A stretch of DNA of 64,000 nucleotides from Brachybacterium nesterenkovii (GCF_900163655.1 NZ_FWFG01000048.1:80122-144121); one strand, 5' to 3'. Numbered from the stretch's first letter, positions 18,255 through 27,525 are shown. Notes: generated by a model from the sequence alone, not told the origin. Program-made: numbers and translations.

Positions 18255-19836
18255 CCACCACCCCCACCGACGCGAGGACCCGCGGGGCTTCACCTCCGAC
18301 GCCTTCTGCGGCATCCCGTTCGCGGCGCCGCCCCAGGGCGCCCTGCGCTTCGCGGCCCCGCAGGAGCCCGCGCCGTGGACCGAGCCCCGCGATGCCTCCG
18401 CCTACGGCCCGACCCCGCAGCGGGTGCCGTTCGGCGAGGTCACCGCCATCCCCGAGCCGACGATCCCCGGCACCGAGACCCTGAGCGTCAACGTGTTCAC
18501 CCCACCGCTGGCCGACGCCGAGCGCGAGGGCGCCCGCCTGCCGGTGCTCGTGTGGATCCACGGCGGCGGCTACAGGGCCGGCAGCGCCGCGAGCCCCTGG
18601 TACGACGGGGCGGCGTTCGCCCGCGACGGCATCGTGACCGTGACGATCTCCTACCGCCTGGGCCTGGACGGCTTCGGCTCCGTGCCCGGCGCCCCCGACA
18701 ACCGCGGACTGCGCGACCAGATCGCCGCCCTGACCTGGGTGCGCCGTGCGATCGGCGCCTTCGGCGGGGACCCGGAGCGCGTGACCATCGCCGGCCAGAG
18801 CGCCGGCGGCGGCTCCGTCCTGGCCCTGCTGGCCTCCCCCGCCGCCGAGGGCCTGTTCCGCGCCGGGATCTCCCAGTCCGGTGCGCTGCGACGCATGCCG
18901 CTCGAGACCGCGCGGGAGCGCACCGCGCGCCTCGCGCAGATCGCGGGCGTCGAGCCGACCCTCGAGGGTCTCGCGACCCTGGACGATGCGGCGATCGACG
19001 CGGCGCAGGCCGCCCTCGAGGGCGAGCTCGGCGCCGCGGCCCAGCAGGCGGCGGCCGCCTCCGCGGCGCCGCTGGCCGACTGGGTGGCGGAGAACCTCGC
19101 GGGCGCGGACATGCCGGGCCTGGCCTTCTACCCCGTGGCCGACGACGAGATCCTGCCCCGGGAGATCCTGGACGCCCTGGCCGACCCGCCGGCGCGGCGC
19201 CCGCTGCTGGCGGGGGCCGTGGCCGATGAGTTCTCGATGGCGGGCGGCGCTCTCGCAGGGATGCTCGGCGGCGCCGACGTCGTCGAGGCCCTGGGCTCCA
19301 CCGTGGTCGGGGATCTCGCCGGGCGTCTGGTCACCGAGCTCAACCGCGGGCACCCAGCGGCGGACGCCCTGGGCGGGATCATCACCCTGGGCACGTTCCG
19401 CCTGCCGCTGCTCGAGGTGGCCGACCGCAGCGCGGGCCCCATCTTCGTCTACGACCTGCGCTTCGCGCCGCGCGGGGGCACCGCGAGCCACTGCATCGAC
19501 GTGCCCTTCGTCTTCGACGCCCTGGGCACCGCGGCCGAGCACGTCACGGCGCTGTGCGGCGAGCAGCCGCCGCAGGAGCTGGCCGATGCGGTCCACGGCG
19601 CGTGGGTGCGCTTCATCGCCGACGGCAAGCCGGGCTGGCCCGCCTGGGAGACCGCCGAGGGGCGCGGCATACGCCTGGGCGGGCCCGAGGCGTCGGGCGA
19701 CTGCGCCGTCGAGCCCCTGCTGGGCCTCGAGCGCGCGCTGGCCGAGCGCCTCGCGGAGGCCGCACCGGTCGCCGAGCCCGATCCCGCGTCTTCCATCGCC
19801 CCTGCCCCTGATCACTCCCCGGAGGAGAACCGATGA
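18251..19836 (+). pseudogene. Type-B carboxylesterase, frameshifted near its start
   Basis: Alpha/beta-hydrolase esterase related to p-nitrobenzyl and acetyl-xylan-type esterases. The main frame has GIPFAAPPQGALRF, WIHGGGYRAG (oxyanion hole), the nucleophile motif GQSAGGG and a catalytic-His segment SHCIDVPF. The natural start ATG 18251, overlapping the GH42 stop, is in a different frame. The switch must occur at about 18283-18286 in a run of four G; one extra G restores a frame. The body is otherwise intact to 19836, where it overlaps the next gene by ATGA. A genuine mutation and a sequencing error are both possible. Confidence 0.8.
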
Positions 19837-20861
19837 GCGCCCAGAACCCCGCCGTCACCGACACCACCACCGCCCCGGCGACCGCGCAGGCCGCCCTGCC
19901 CCAGATGCCCGAGATCCGCCCGCGCGTGCGCGTGATCAGCGACAACGACTACATCGGCGACCCCGACGGCCTCGTGCAGCTGGCCCACCACGCGCTCAGC
20001 CCCTCCGTCGAGCTCGTCGGCGTGATCGCCTCGCACCTGCGCGAGGGCGACCCGTTCGACCCCTCGGGCCGCTCCGCCGAGCGGGGCGTCGGCGCGGCCC
20101 GCGAGGTGCTGCGCCTGGCCGGGCGCGAGGACGTGCGCGTCGTCGCGGGCTCCGAGAAGGCCGTGCCGTCCGCGGACGCGGCCGTGATCGCCGCCGAGCG
20201 CGGCGGCAGCGAGGCCGTGCGCTTGATCGTCGACGAGGCGCTGCGGGAGGATCCGCGACCGCTGTACGTGTGCTGCGGCGGCTCCCTCACGGAGATCGCG
20301 AGCGCGCTGGCCGCAGCCCCGGAGATCGCCGAGCGCCTCACCGTGGTGTGGATCGGCGGAGCCGAGCATCCGGCAGCGCCCGTCGCGCCGGGCGTGCCGC
20401 CGGTCGAGTACAACACCGCGATCGATCCCGTCGCCGCGCGCCTGGTGCTCAACGCCTCGGCAGTGGAGCTGTGGCAGGTCCCGCGGGACGCCTATCGGCA
20501 GACCATCGCCTCGTTCGCGGAGCTCACCGTGCACATGGCGGGCGCCGGGGAGCTCGGCGCGCACCTGTTCGCGGCCCTCTCGCGGGTCACGGCCGAGGTG
20601 TCGGCCCTGGGCATGGACCCCGGGGAGGCCTACGTGCTCGGGGACTCCCCGCTGGTGCTGCTCACGGCGCTGCAGACGGCCTTCGAGCTCAGCCCCGCGT
20701 CCTCGTCCTTCCGCCGCCGCCCGGCCCCGGTGCTGACCGACGAGGGCGCGTACTCGGGCGAGGTGATGGCCGATCGCGAGATCACCGTGTGGGAGCGCCT
20801 CGACGTGGCCCTCATGCACCTCGACCTGTACGCCAAGCTGGCCCTGCGCGCCCGGGCCTGA
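19833..20861 (+). CDS. Inosine-uridine nucleoside-hydrolase-like protein
   Basis: Protein of 342 residues with the nucleoside hydrolase fold. The metal-binding N-terminal signature appears as SDNDYIGDPDGL (residues 36-47), close to the classical DTDxGxDD but altered, and PVEYNTAIDPVAARLVL matches the family's central motif. About 28 leader residues precede it. Lying between an esterase and a GH3 gene with ATGA coupling to the former, it may act on a ribofuranosyl or arabinofuranosyl bond of the locus substrate rather than on nucleosides; that is inference. Confidence 0.8.
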   Translation: MSAQNPAVTDTTTAPATAQAALPQMPEIRPRVRVISDNDYIGDPDGLVQLAHHALSPSVELVGVIASHLREGDPFDPSGRSAERGVGAAREVLRLAGREDVRVVAGSEKAVPSADAAVIAAERGGSEAVRLIVDEALREDPRPLYVCCGGSLTEIASALAAAPEIAERLTVVWIGGAEHPAAPVAPGVPPVEYNTAIDPVAARLVLNASAVELWQVPRDAYRQTIASFAELTVHMAGAGELGAHLFAALSRVTAEVSALGMDPGEAYVLGDSPLVLLTALQTAFELSPASSSFRRRPAPVLTDEGAYSGEVMADREITVWERLDVALMHLDLYAKLALRARA

Positions 20862-20902
20862 TCCGCCACCACCACCGCCGACCACCCCTCCAGGAGCCCC
20901 CG

Positions 20903-22852
20903 ATGACCTCCCGCCCCGATCTGGCCCTGCTCACCGCCGACGACGGCACGCGCTTCCGCGACCTCGACCACGACGGCGTCATGGCGCCGTTCGAGGACCC
21001 GCGGCTCTTGCCCGACGAGCGCGCCGCCGACCTGACGTCCCGCCTGAGCCTCGAGGAGAAGGCCGGGCTCATGTTCCACAGCATCATCGAGATGTCCCCC
21101 GACGGGGAGCCGCTGACCGGCCCCGGGATGATCGCGACGATGGGCACCGAGGACATGGTGCTGCGGCGTCGGATCACGCACGCCAACGTGCACGCGCTGG
21201 CGTCGAGCGGGCGTGCCACGGCCCGCTGGGCCAACACGGTCCAGGAGATGGCGGCCCAGGGGCCGCATTCGATCCCCGTGACGATCAGCTCCGATCCGCG
21301 CCACTCGATGGTGCAGAACGAGGGCGCCGCGTTCTCCGCGGGGGTCATGTCGGCCTGGCCGGAGCCCCTCGGCCTCGCGGCCCTCGACTCCCCCGAGGCG
21401 GTGCGGGAGTTCGCGGACATCGCCCGGCGCGAGTACCGGGCCGTCGGCATCCATGCGGCGCTGCACCCGCAGATCGACCTGGCGACCGAGCCGCGGTGGG
21501 GCCGCCAGTTCCACACCTTCGGCCCCGACGCCGAGCGGGTCTCGCGGATCGCCGAGGCCTACCTCGACGGCTTCCAGCTCACGGCGGAGCTGGGCCCGGA
21601 GTCGGTGGCCTGCATGGCCAAGCACTTCCCCGGCGGCGGCCCGCAGAAGGATGGGGAGGACCCCCACTTCCCCTACGGGCGCGAGCAGGTCTACCCGGGC
21701 GGGCGCTTCGAGATGCACCTCGAGCCGTTCCGCGCGGCCATCGCCCGCGGCGTCAGCGCCCTCATGCCCTACTACGGAATGCCCGTCGGCCTGGTGCGCA
21801 ACGGAGAGGCGATCGAGGAGGTGGGCTTCGGCTACAACCGGCAGGTCATCACGCAGATCCTGCGCGAGGAGCTGGGCTTCGACGGCGTCGTGTGCACGGA
21901 CTGGGGCCTGGTCACGGACATGCACGCGATGGGCAAGCCGCTGCCGGCCCGCACCTGGGGCGTCGAGCACCTGGACGCCGACGAGCGGATCATCAAGGCC
22001 GTCGGCGCCGGGGTGGACCAGTTCGGCGGCGAGGAGTGCCCCGAGCGGATCGTCGCGCTCGTGCGGGACGGGCGGATAGACGAGGCCCGCATCGACGCCT
22101 CCGTGCGCCGCCTGCTGCGGGTGAAGTTCCAGCTGGGGCTGTTCGACGACCCGTTCGTGGACGAGGACGCGGCCGAGCAGATCGTCGGGCTCGAGGAGTT
22201 CCGGGAGAGCGGGGCACGGGCGCAGGCGGCGTCGGTGATCGTGCTGAAGAACGGGGCGGATGCGCGGGCGGCGACCGCGGGGCAGGCTCCTGCGGCGGAG
22301 CGGGGCGCCGCGTCGGCGGCTGAGCGGAGCACCGCGTCGGCGGCGACCCTCGGCCCGGTCGTGCTGCCGCTGCCTGCGGATGAGCGCCGCGTGTACGTCG
22401 AGGGCTTCTCCGAAGCCGCGGCCTCGCGGCTCGGGACGGTCGTGGCGGATCCCGCGGACGCCGATCTCGCGGTGGTGCGGCTCGCCGAGCCCTTCGACCC
22501 ACGCGACGACCTGCTCCTGGAGTCCTTCTTCCACCAGGGCTCGCTCGAGTACCGCCCCGGCCTGGTCGCCCGTCTGCGGACGGTCGCCGAGCAGGTGCCG
22601 CTCATCGTCGACGCGACGCTGCTGCGCCCGGCGATCCTCGCGCCGATCGCGGAGATCGCGACCGTGCTGGTCGGCAGCGCCGGGGTCTCCGACGATGCCC
22701 TGGTGGACGCGCTGACCGGTGCGGTCGAGCCGATCGGGACGCTGCCCTTCGAGATCCCCTCCTCGATGGACGCCGTGCGCGCCTCCCTCACCGACGTCCC
22801 CGGCGGCACCGCGGATCCGACGTTCCCGGCGCGCTTCCGCGCGGGGAGCTGA
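20903..22852 (+). CDS. GH3 beta-glucosidase / beta-xylosidase
   Basis: Glycoside hydrolase family 3 enzyme of 649 residues. The (beta/alpha)8 domain contains the KHFPGGG segment and nucleophile D333 in VCTDWG; an alpha/beta sandwich domain follows (from about residue 440), interrupted by an Ala-rich linker. No C-terminal fibronectin-like domain is present. CAGGAG precedes ATG 20903. It is the last gene of the locus and has no signal peptide. Confidence 0.9.
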   Translation: MTSRPDLALLTADDGTRFRDLDHDGVMAPFEDPRLLPDERAADLTSRLSLEEKAGLMFHSIIEMSPDGEPLTGPGMIATMGTEDMVLRRRITHANVHALASSGRATARWANTVQEMAAQGPHSIPVTISSDPRHSMVQNEGAAFSAGVMSAWPEPLGLAALDSPEAVREFADIARREYRAVGIHAALHPQIDLATEPRWGRQFHTFGPDAERVSRIAEAYLDGFQLTAELGPESVACMAKHFPGGGPQKDGEDPHFPYGREQVYPGGRFEMHLEPFRAAIARGVSALMPYYGMPVGLVRNGEAIEEVGFGYNRQVITQILREELGFDGVVCTDWGLVTDMHAMGKPLPARTWGVEHLDADERIIKAVGAGVDQFGGEECPERIVALVRDGRIDEARIDASVRRLLRVKFQLGLFDDPFVDEDAAEQIVGLEEFRESGARAQAASVIVLKNGADARAATAGQAPAAERGAASAAERSTASAATLGPVVLPLPADERRVYVEGFSEAAASRLGTVVADPADADLAVVRLAEPFDPRDDLLLESFFHQGSLEYRPGLVARLRTVAEQVPLIVDATLLRPAILAPIAEIATVLVGSAGVSDDALVDALTGAVEPIGTLPFEIPSSMDAVRASLTDVPGGTADPTFPARFRAGS

Positions 22853-22980
22853 ACCGCGGGGCGCTGAGAACCGCAGGGCACGGCATCGCGGGGAGCTGAT
22901 TCACCGGGCACGAGTGCTCAGGCGCCGCCGGTGCTGTGCGGCTCTGGACGGGCCGAGGGTCGGTGCTCGGCGAACGCGGG

Positions 22981-23034
22981 GTCGACGGCGAGCTCGGGGG
23001 CGACGGCGAGCACGGGGTCGACGGCGAGCACGGG
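22981..23034. repeat. 18-bp tandem repeat, three units
   Basis: Three near-identical 18-bp units (22981-22998, 22999-23016, 23017-23034; GTCGACGGCGAGCACGGG type) in the 212-bp gap between the GH3 and VapC genes. No gene is seen in this gap. Confidence 0.85.
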
Positions 23035-23064
23035 GCGACAGCCGGCGCTTCCGCTGAGCGCGGT

Positions 23065-23454
23065 TCAGCGTCGCGCGTCGACCACGCCGCTGCGCCCCAT
23101 GCCCAGCAGCACGCTGTCCGAGGTCAGCAGCTCGGCGCGCTCTGCCGATGCCTGTGCCAGGAGCATCCGATCGAACGGGTCGTGTCGACGGAGGTCCGGG
23201 TCCTCGAGCAGCGTCGCGGCGTGGTGCGCCGTGAACGGCAGCTCACGCAGCCCGGACTCCGCGAAGATGCGCGGGAACGCGTCCGCGCCGGGGAGGGCGA
23301 TCCGACCGAGCATGTGCTTGATCGCGATCTCCGAGACGGAGACCGCCGAGAAGCAGACCTGATCCGCTGATCCGATGCGCTCTCTCGCCTCCGGTCCGAG
23401 ACGGGGGCTGTCCGCGACGAGCCACAGCAGCGCATTCGTGTCGAACAGGATCAT
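23065..23454 (-). CDS. vapC: VapC-type PIN-domain toxin
   Basis: Ribonuclease toxin of 129 residues. PIN-domain acidic residues D5 (MILFDTN), E42, D92/D95 (HDPFDR) and D113 (TSDS) are all present, so the active site looks intact. The ATG at 23454 overlaps the antitoxin stop as ATGA, the usual coupling in these operons. RNA target unknown. Confidence 0.9.
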   Translation of the reverse strand: MILFDTNALLWLVADSPRLGPEARERIGSADQVCFSAVSVSEIAIKHMLGRIALPGADAFPRIFAESGLRELPFTAHHAATLLEDPDLRRHDPFDRMLLAQASAERAELLTSDSVLLGMGRSGVVDARR

Positions 23455-23693
23455 GCGTCCTGCGCCCCGTAGAACATCTCCGCGATCTCCTCGTCGTGCC
23501 CGTCGAAGACATCCGGGTCGTGATCCGCGGCGTCCGGAGCCAGCCCGTAGACCACGCGCAGGGGGCGGTGCGGCACGAGATCGACGAGCGGCGCCCCCGC
23601 CCGCGCGATCGTGATCTCCTCCCCCTCGAGGACGCGGGCGATGAGCGCGGAGAGGTTCGACTTGGCCTCGTGCATGTTGACCCGCGTGGACAT
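23451..23693 (-). CDS. Phd/YefM-type antitoxin
   Basis: Antitoxin of 80 residues. MSTRVNMHEAKSNLSALIAR and GEEITIARAGAPLVDL match the Phd/YefM DNA-binding fold; the acidic C-terminus (DHDPDVFDGHDEEIAEMF) should wrap the toxin. ATG 23693 is chosen because it begins the conserved fold; a longer reading adds an Arg-rich tail over the promoter repeats. It is first in the operon and is expected to autorepress with VapC. Confidence 0.88.
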   Translation of the reverse strand: MSTRVNMHEAKSNLSALIARVLEGEEITIARAGAPLVDLVPHRPLRVVYGLAPDAADHDPDVFDGHDEEIAEMFYGAQDA

Positions 23694-23708
23694 GCGACCA
23701 CGATACCG

Positions 23709-23775
23709 GGCCCGGTCGGGCCCGGTCCAAGTCTGGATCGGCGAGGCCCCGTCCAGGCCCGGATCGGCGAGGCCC
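23709..23775 (-). promoter_or_regulatory. Direct repeats upstream of the antitoxin gene, likely autoregulatory site
   Basis: Two copies of GGATCGGCGAGGCCC (23735-23749 and 23761-23775, 26 bp apart) and two of GGGCCCGGTC (23709-23718, 23719-23728) lie immediately before the antitoxin start. Repeated sites here fit cooperative binding by a toxin-antitoxin complex. Confidence 0.4.
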
Positions 23776-23880
23776 GGTGCGGCTCGGAGCCGGGCCGCCC
23801 CCGGGTCGAGGCGCGCGAGACGGCCCTCACGCAGCCCCGAGCGACACACCGACCTTTCCGATGACGTCGCATGGCGATAT

Positions 23881-23898
23881 CATCGTTTTTTGACGATG
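23881..23898. promoter_or_regulatory. Inverted repeat upstream of the CDF gene, possible metal-sensor operator
   Basis: Perfect 6-bp arms CATCGT and ACGATG around a TTTTTG centre in an AT-richer island 41 nt before the exporter start. A metal-responsive repressor site is plausible by position; no sensor gene is adjacent. Confidence 0.35.
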
Positions 23899-23938
23899 CC
23901 GCTGTGGCGGCACCGATCCGGGAGGGGGCGCGACCGCG

Positions 23939-25054
23939 ATGGGCACTGCGGACGAGGGTGAACGGCCGGGCCGCGGTCACTCCGACTCCGGCGGGAGTCC
24001 CCTCCGCCCGGACCATGCGCACGCGGGCACGGGCACCCCCGGCCACGAGCTCGCACACCCGGGCGCGCAATCCCCGCCCCAGGCGCACGCGCACCCGAGC
24101 AGCCATTCCCCCTCCCCTGCACACGGCCACGGCCACGGCCACGGCCACGGCCACGGCCACGGCTCATCGTCCACCGCGCGCCTCGCCATCGCCGCCGCCC
24201 TGACCTGCGGGATCGTCATCGCCCAGGCCGTCGGCACCGTGCTGACCGGCAGCCTCGCGCTCCTCACCGATACCGCGCACGCGCTCGTCGACGCCTCGGG
24301 CCTGATCATCGCGCTGACCGCCGCCGCGCTCATGCGCCGCCCCGCCACCAGCACCCGCACCTGGGGCCTGGCCCGGCTCGAGGTGCTCGCGGCGCTGGCG
24401 CAGTCGAGCCTGCTGATCGGCGTCGGCGTCTACACCGCGATCGAGGGGATCTCGCGTCTGGCCTCCCCGCCCGCGGTCGCCGCGCGGGAGCTGCTGGTGT
24501 TCGGCGTGATCGGCCTGGCCGCCAACGTCTTCGCGATCCTGGTCCTCGCGGGCGGGCGCGATGCGAGCCTGAACCTGCGCGCCGCCTTCCTCGAGGTCCT
24601 GAACGACGCGCTCGGCTCCGCCGGCGTCATCGCCGCAGCGATCATCATCGAGACCACGGGCTTCCTGCGCGCCGATGCGCTCGCGGGCCTGTTCATCGCC
24701 GCCCTGATCGTCCCGCGCGCCCTGCGGATCCTGCGCGAGACCGTCCGCATCCTCCTCGAATCCGTGCCGGCGGGCATCGATCTCGACGATGTCCGCAGCC
24801 ACCTGCTCGAGCTCGAGCACGTGCGGGGCGTCCACGACCTGCACGCCTCGACGATCGGCACCGGCCAGCCCGTGCTCTCGGCCCACGTGGTGGTCGATGC
24901 CAGATGTTTCGAGACCGCCCATGCGCTGCAGATCCTGCGGGACGTCCACGAGTGCGTGCGCACCCACTTCCCCGTCGCCTTCGAGCACGCCACGATCCAG
25001 CTCGAGACGCTCGAGATCGCCCGCGCCGAGGAGCCGCACGGCCTGCACGCGTGA
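23939..25054 (+). CDS. CDF-family zinc/cobalt/cadmium exporter (CzcD/ZitB-like)
   Basis: Metal/proton antiporter of the cation diffusion facilitator family, 371 residues. An unusually long His-rich N-terminus contains seven Gly-His units near residues 62-76, encoded by a GGCCAC hexanucleotide repeat. Six membrane helices follow, with the metal site in DTAHALVDASG (helix 2) and EVLNDALGSAG (helix 5), then a cytoplasmic domain. The ATG at 23939 lies about 10 nt after GGAGGGGG. Zinc is the most likely substrate from CDF knowledge; not provable here. Confidence 0.93.
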   Translation: MGTADEGERPGRGHSDSGGSPLRPDHAHAGTGTPGHELAHPGAQSPPQAHAHPSSHSPSPAHGHGHGHGHGHGHGSSSTARLAIAAALTCGIVIAQAVGTVLTGSLALLTDTAHALVDASGLIIALTAAALMRRPATSTRTWGLARLEVLAALAQSSLLIGVGVYTAIEGISRLASPPAVAARELLVFGVIGLAANVFAILVLAGGRDASLNLRAAFLEVLNDALGSAGVIAAAIIIETTGFLRADALAGLFIAALIVPRALRILRETVRILLESVPAGIDLDDVRSHLLELEHVRGVHDLHASTIGTGQPVLSAHVVVDARCFETAHALQILRDVHECVRTHFPVAFEHATIQLETLEIARAEEPHGLHA

Positions 25055-25084
25055 GGCGAGCGCCGGGAACGGGACCCCGTGCTG

Positions 25085-25150
25085 GAACTGGTAGCCATAC
25101 GTGCAGACACTCCTCATGAGAGCCGCGTCTGCACGTATGGCTACCAGTTC
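25085..25150. repeat. 66-bp palindromic repeat, family 2, copy A (perfect 24-bp stem)
   Basis: Arms 25085-25108 and 25127-25150 are exact 24-bp reverse complements beginning GAACTGGTAGCCATACGTGC, with an 18-nt loop. It fills the gap between the convergent CDF and MFS genes (31 nt from one stop, 2 nt from the other) and probably terminates both. Other copies are at 27647-27712 and 52230-52295. Confidence 0.9.
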
Positions 25151-25152
25151 TG

Positions 25153-26364
25153 TCAGCACCGCACCGGCGCGTCGGACCAGGCGGGGATCAGGCGGTTCAT
25201 CCGCTCGGACATCGCCAGGCCCAGGCCCGCGAACAGCAGCAGCGCCACCGGGAACAGCCACAGGCCGACCCACCCCGCGACGGCGCCGAAAGCCGGCGGC
25301 ATCAGCGTCGTGCCGAGGTAGGCGGCTGCCATCTGGATGCCGATGATCGCCTGGGAGTTGTTCTTCCCGAAGTTCGCGGGCGTCGAGTGGATGATCGCCG
25401 GGTAGATCGGGGCCGAGCCGAGGCCGGCGATGACCAGGCCGGCGAGCGCGAGGACGGGCGTGGGCAGCGGCAGCAGGAGCAGCAGCGCGCCGATGCCGAC
25501 GAGCGTGAAGCCGCCGCGGATCAGCTGACGGTCCCCGATGCGATCGGCGACGAAGCCCGCGAGGAAGCGTCCGCCGGTGACGCCGAGGAGGTACATCGCG
25601 GCGAACGTCGCCGCCGTCGCGGTGTCCACCCCGCGAGCGGAGACGAGGTAGGTCGAGGCCCACAGCATCGCGGTCGACTCGAGGGCGCAGTAGGCGAAGA
25701 ACGTGGCCAGGATCAGCACGACGCCGGGGATCCGCAGCGCGGTCGCCAGCGGCACATGCCCGCCGGGACGCTCCTCGGCCTCGCCGTTCTCGTCGACCGG
25801 CACCGGGCGGGCGCGATCGACCTTCCCCCACAGCGGGATCGCGACGACCAGGGCGATCACTAAGGCCACCTGGATGATGCCGACGGTCAGGTAGGCGCTG
25901 GACCAGCCCGCCCCCATCGACAGGGCGGTGCCCATGATGAACGGGCTAATCGAGGCGCCGACGCCCCAGAAGCTGTGCAGCCAGTTCATGTGGCGGGCCG
26001 CGTAGTGCAGTGCCACGTAGTTGTTGAGGGCGGCGTCGACCGCTCCGGCGCCCAGGCCGTACGGGATCGCCCACAGGCACAGCATCCAGAACGCGCTGGA
26101 GAACGAGAATCCCAGCAGGGCGACGGCCGTCATGCCCACGCTCACGGCCGTGACGACGCTCGCGCCCAGACGCCGGGTGAGGCGCTCCGAGGCGAGGCTC
26201 GAGACGATCGTGCCGGCGGCGATGATCATCGAGACGATGCCGGCGAAGGCGACGGGGACGTCGAGCTCGCCGTGCATGGCGGGCCAGCCGGCGCCGAGGA
26301 GGGCGTCGGGGAGGCCGAGGCTGATGAAGGCGATGTAGATGATCGCGAGGAGGAGCGCGTACAC
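25153..26364 (-). CDS. MFS transporter (sugar/drug type, FucP/NarK-like fold)
   Basis: Twelve-helix major facilitator of 403 residues. Characteristic segments are SERLTRRLGASVV in loop 2-3, AVDAALNNYVA in helix 4, NWLHSFWGVGASISP and GGRFLAGFVADRIGDRQ in loop 8-9. The NWLH motif and overall pattern resemble the FucP/MdfA-like sugar group, but the substrate is unassigned. GTG 26364 is used although no strong ribosome site precedes it. Monocistronic. Confidence 0.88.
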   Translation of the reverse strand: MYALLLAIIYIAFISLGLPDALLGAGWPAMHGELDVPVAFAGIVSMIIAAGTIVSSLASERLTRRLGASVVTAVSVGMTAVALLGFSFSSAFWMLCLWAIPYGLGAGAVDAALNNYVALHYAARHMNWLHSFWGVGASISPFIMGTALSMGAGWSSAYLTVGIIQVALVIALVVAIPLWGKVDRARPVPVDENGEAEERPGGHVPLATALRIPGVVLILATFFAYCALESTAMLWASTYLVSARGVDTATAATFAAMYLLGVTGGRFLAGFVADRIGDRQLIRGGFTLVGIGALLLLLPLPTPVLALAGLVIAGLGSAPIYPAIIHSTPANFGKNNSQAIIGIQMAAAYLGTTLMPPAFGAVAGWVGLWLFPVALLLFAGLGLAMSERMNRLIPAWSDAPVRC

Positions 26365-26644
26365 GGCGGGAGGCGGTGCCTTTCGGGGACGGCTGCTGCG
26401 GACGGCAGGCGGCGCGAGCAGGAGGGACCGGGGTCGACACGTCTGCGGATGAGCTCGCGAGGGGCGTCGATCGCACGGCGACCGGGCGCTGCCCCATCGC
26501 CGTGGGACCAGGGTACCCAGAAATAGGTGACCACATTTATTTAGTCGGGCGCCGCGTCCTCCGCCGGGCGCTCAGGTCGCCCACGGAGCTCCGGTCCGAC
26601 TCGCGCTCCGTCTCCCATCCGCTCCCGACATCCGGTCCGTTGTT

Positions 26645-26830
26645 CCCCACCTCCGATCGGTGCTCCGCCTCCGATCCGTTCCCGACCTCCACTCCGCTGT
26701 TCCCCGTCTCCGGGCCGCGCTCCGTCCCCCGTCCGCTCCCCACCTCCGATCGGTGCTCCGCCTCCGATCCGTTCCCGACCTCCACTCCGCTGTTCCCCGC
26801 CTCCGGGCCGCGCTCGGTCCCCCGTCGTCG
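26645..26830. repeat. 93-bp tandem duplication
   Basis: Two consecutive units (26645-26737 and 26738-26830) are almost identical, differing at only a few bases, and are themselves built from short CTCCGATC-like submotifs. Candidate variable-number repeat. Confidence 0.9.
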
Positions 26831-26888
26831 CCTCCTGCGCGGAACGGCACACGCACCGGTGTCCCTTCGCCGCGCACTCCTGCGGTAC

Positions 26889-26966
26889 GCGTCCAGAATC
26901 TGCAGTCCAGCGGCATGCGCCCCGCATATGGCGAGGCACGTGCCGTCTCGATGCATTCTGCGGACC
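26889..26966. repeat. Palindromic intergenic repeat, family 1, copy B
   Basis: Shares GCGTCCAGAA, GCGGCATGCGCCCC and GTGCCGTCTCGATGCA blocks with copy A at 4395-4473, with one decayed arm. Lies upstream of the VOC gene. Confidence 0.75.
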
Positions 26967-27017
26967 GAGCCGCCCGGTCCCACATCCCATCGCTGCGCGC
27001 TGTGGTCTCCTGGTGCC

Positions 27018-27437
27018 ATGGCTCCCGCTCCCGCCCTCGTCCCCGAGCTCGCCGTCACCGACTGCGCCGCCTCTCGGCGATTCTGGTGCGACCTGCTGGG
27101 CTTCATCGTGCTCTACGACCGTCCCGAAGAGGGCTTTGCCTATCTGGCCTGCGGCGATGCGCACGTGATGCTCGACCAGATCGGCCTGGGGCGGACATGG
27201 CGCACCGGCGGATTCGAGAAGCCGCTCGGGCGCGGGATGAATCTGCAGATCTCCGTGGACGACCTCGACGCACCGCTGGCTCGTCTCGCCGCGGAGGACT
27301 GGCCGCTGTTCCTCGAGCCCGAGGAGGTCTGGTACCGCACCGGCGGGGAGGAGTCTGGCGTGCGGCAGTTCCTCGTGCAGGACCCCGACGGGTATCTCGT
27401 GAGGCTGCAGACGTCGCTCGGGCGCCGCAAGGTCTGA
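27018..27437 (+). CDS. Bleomycin-resistance-like VOC protein
   Basis: Small vicinal-oxygen-chelate protein of 139 residues, probably dimeric and drug-sequestering. PELAVTDCAASRRFWCDLLGF, ISVDDLDAPLARL, WYRTGGEESGVRQFLVQDPDGY are close to the BLMA/BLMT pattern, in which the protein binds bleomycin rather than catalysing. ATG 27018 starts the fold directly. It is single and faces the SDR gene. Resistance phenotype is inferred from family only. Confidence 0.87.
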   Translation: MAPAPALVPELAVTDCAASRRFWCDLLGFIVLYDRPEEGFAYLACGDAHVMLDQIGLGRTWRTGGFEKPLGRGMNLQISVDDLDAPLARLAAEDWPLFLEPEEVWYRTGGEESGVRQFLVQDPDGYLVRLQTSLGRRKV

Positions 27438-27465
27438 GCAGCACCGCTTCCGGGGCCGCGCCATG

Positions 27466-27525
27466 GCCCGGGGAGCGGCTCAGCCCCGGGAAGCGGCTCA
27501 GCCCCGGGGAGTAGCTCAGCCCGGG
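27466..27525. repeat. 18-bp tandem repeat after the VOC gene
   Basis: Units of 17-18 bp (GCCCCGGGAAGCGGCTCA type) at 27466-27482, 27483-27500, 27501-27518, plus a partial unit. CCCGGG cores could form hairpins, so it may aid termination. The surrounding 466-bp convergent gap (27438-27903) has no gene. Confidence 0.8.

Larger units (their letters stand above)
26365..27017. other. 653-bp divergent gap with repeats, no gene seen
   Basis: Holds an AT-rich patch near 26521-26545 (possible promoter of the MFS gene, containing GGTGACC), the 93-bp tandem repeat and palindrome copy B of family 1. Open frames across it are repetitive Arg/Pro/Ser strings without family features. Confidence 0.6.

Noticed and set aside
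24164..25831. 555-residue minus-strand frame bridging the CDF and MFS genes
   Set aside because: Runs through the family-2 hairpin and through both genes in the wrong frame.
26376..27017. N-terminal extension of the VOC protein (214 residues)
   Set aside because: It is the translation of the 93-bp tandem repeat and a palindrome; the VOC fold begins at 27018.
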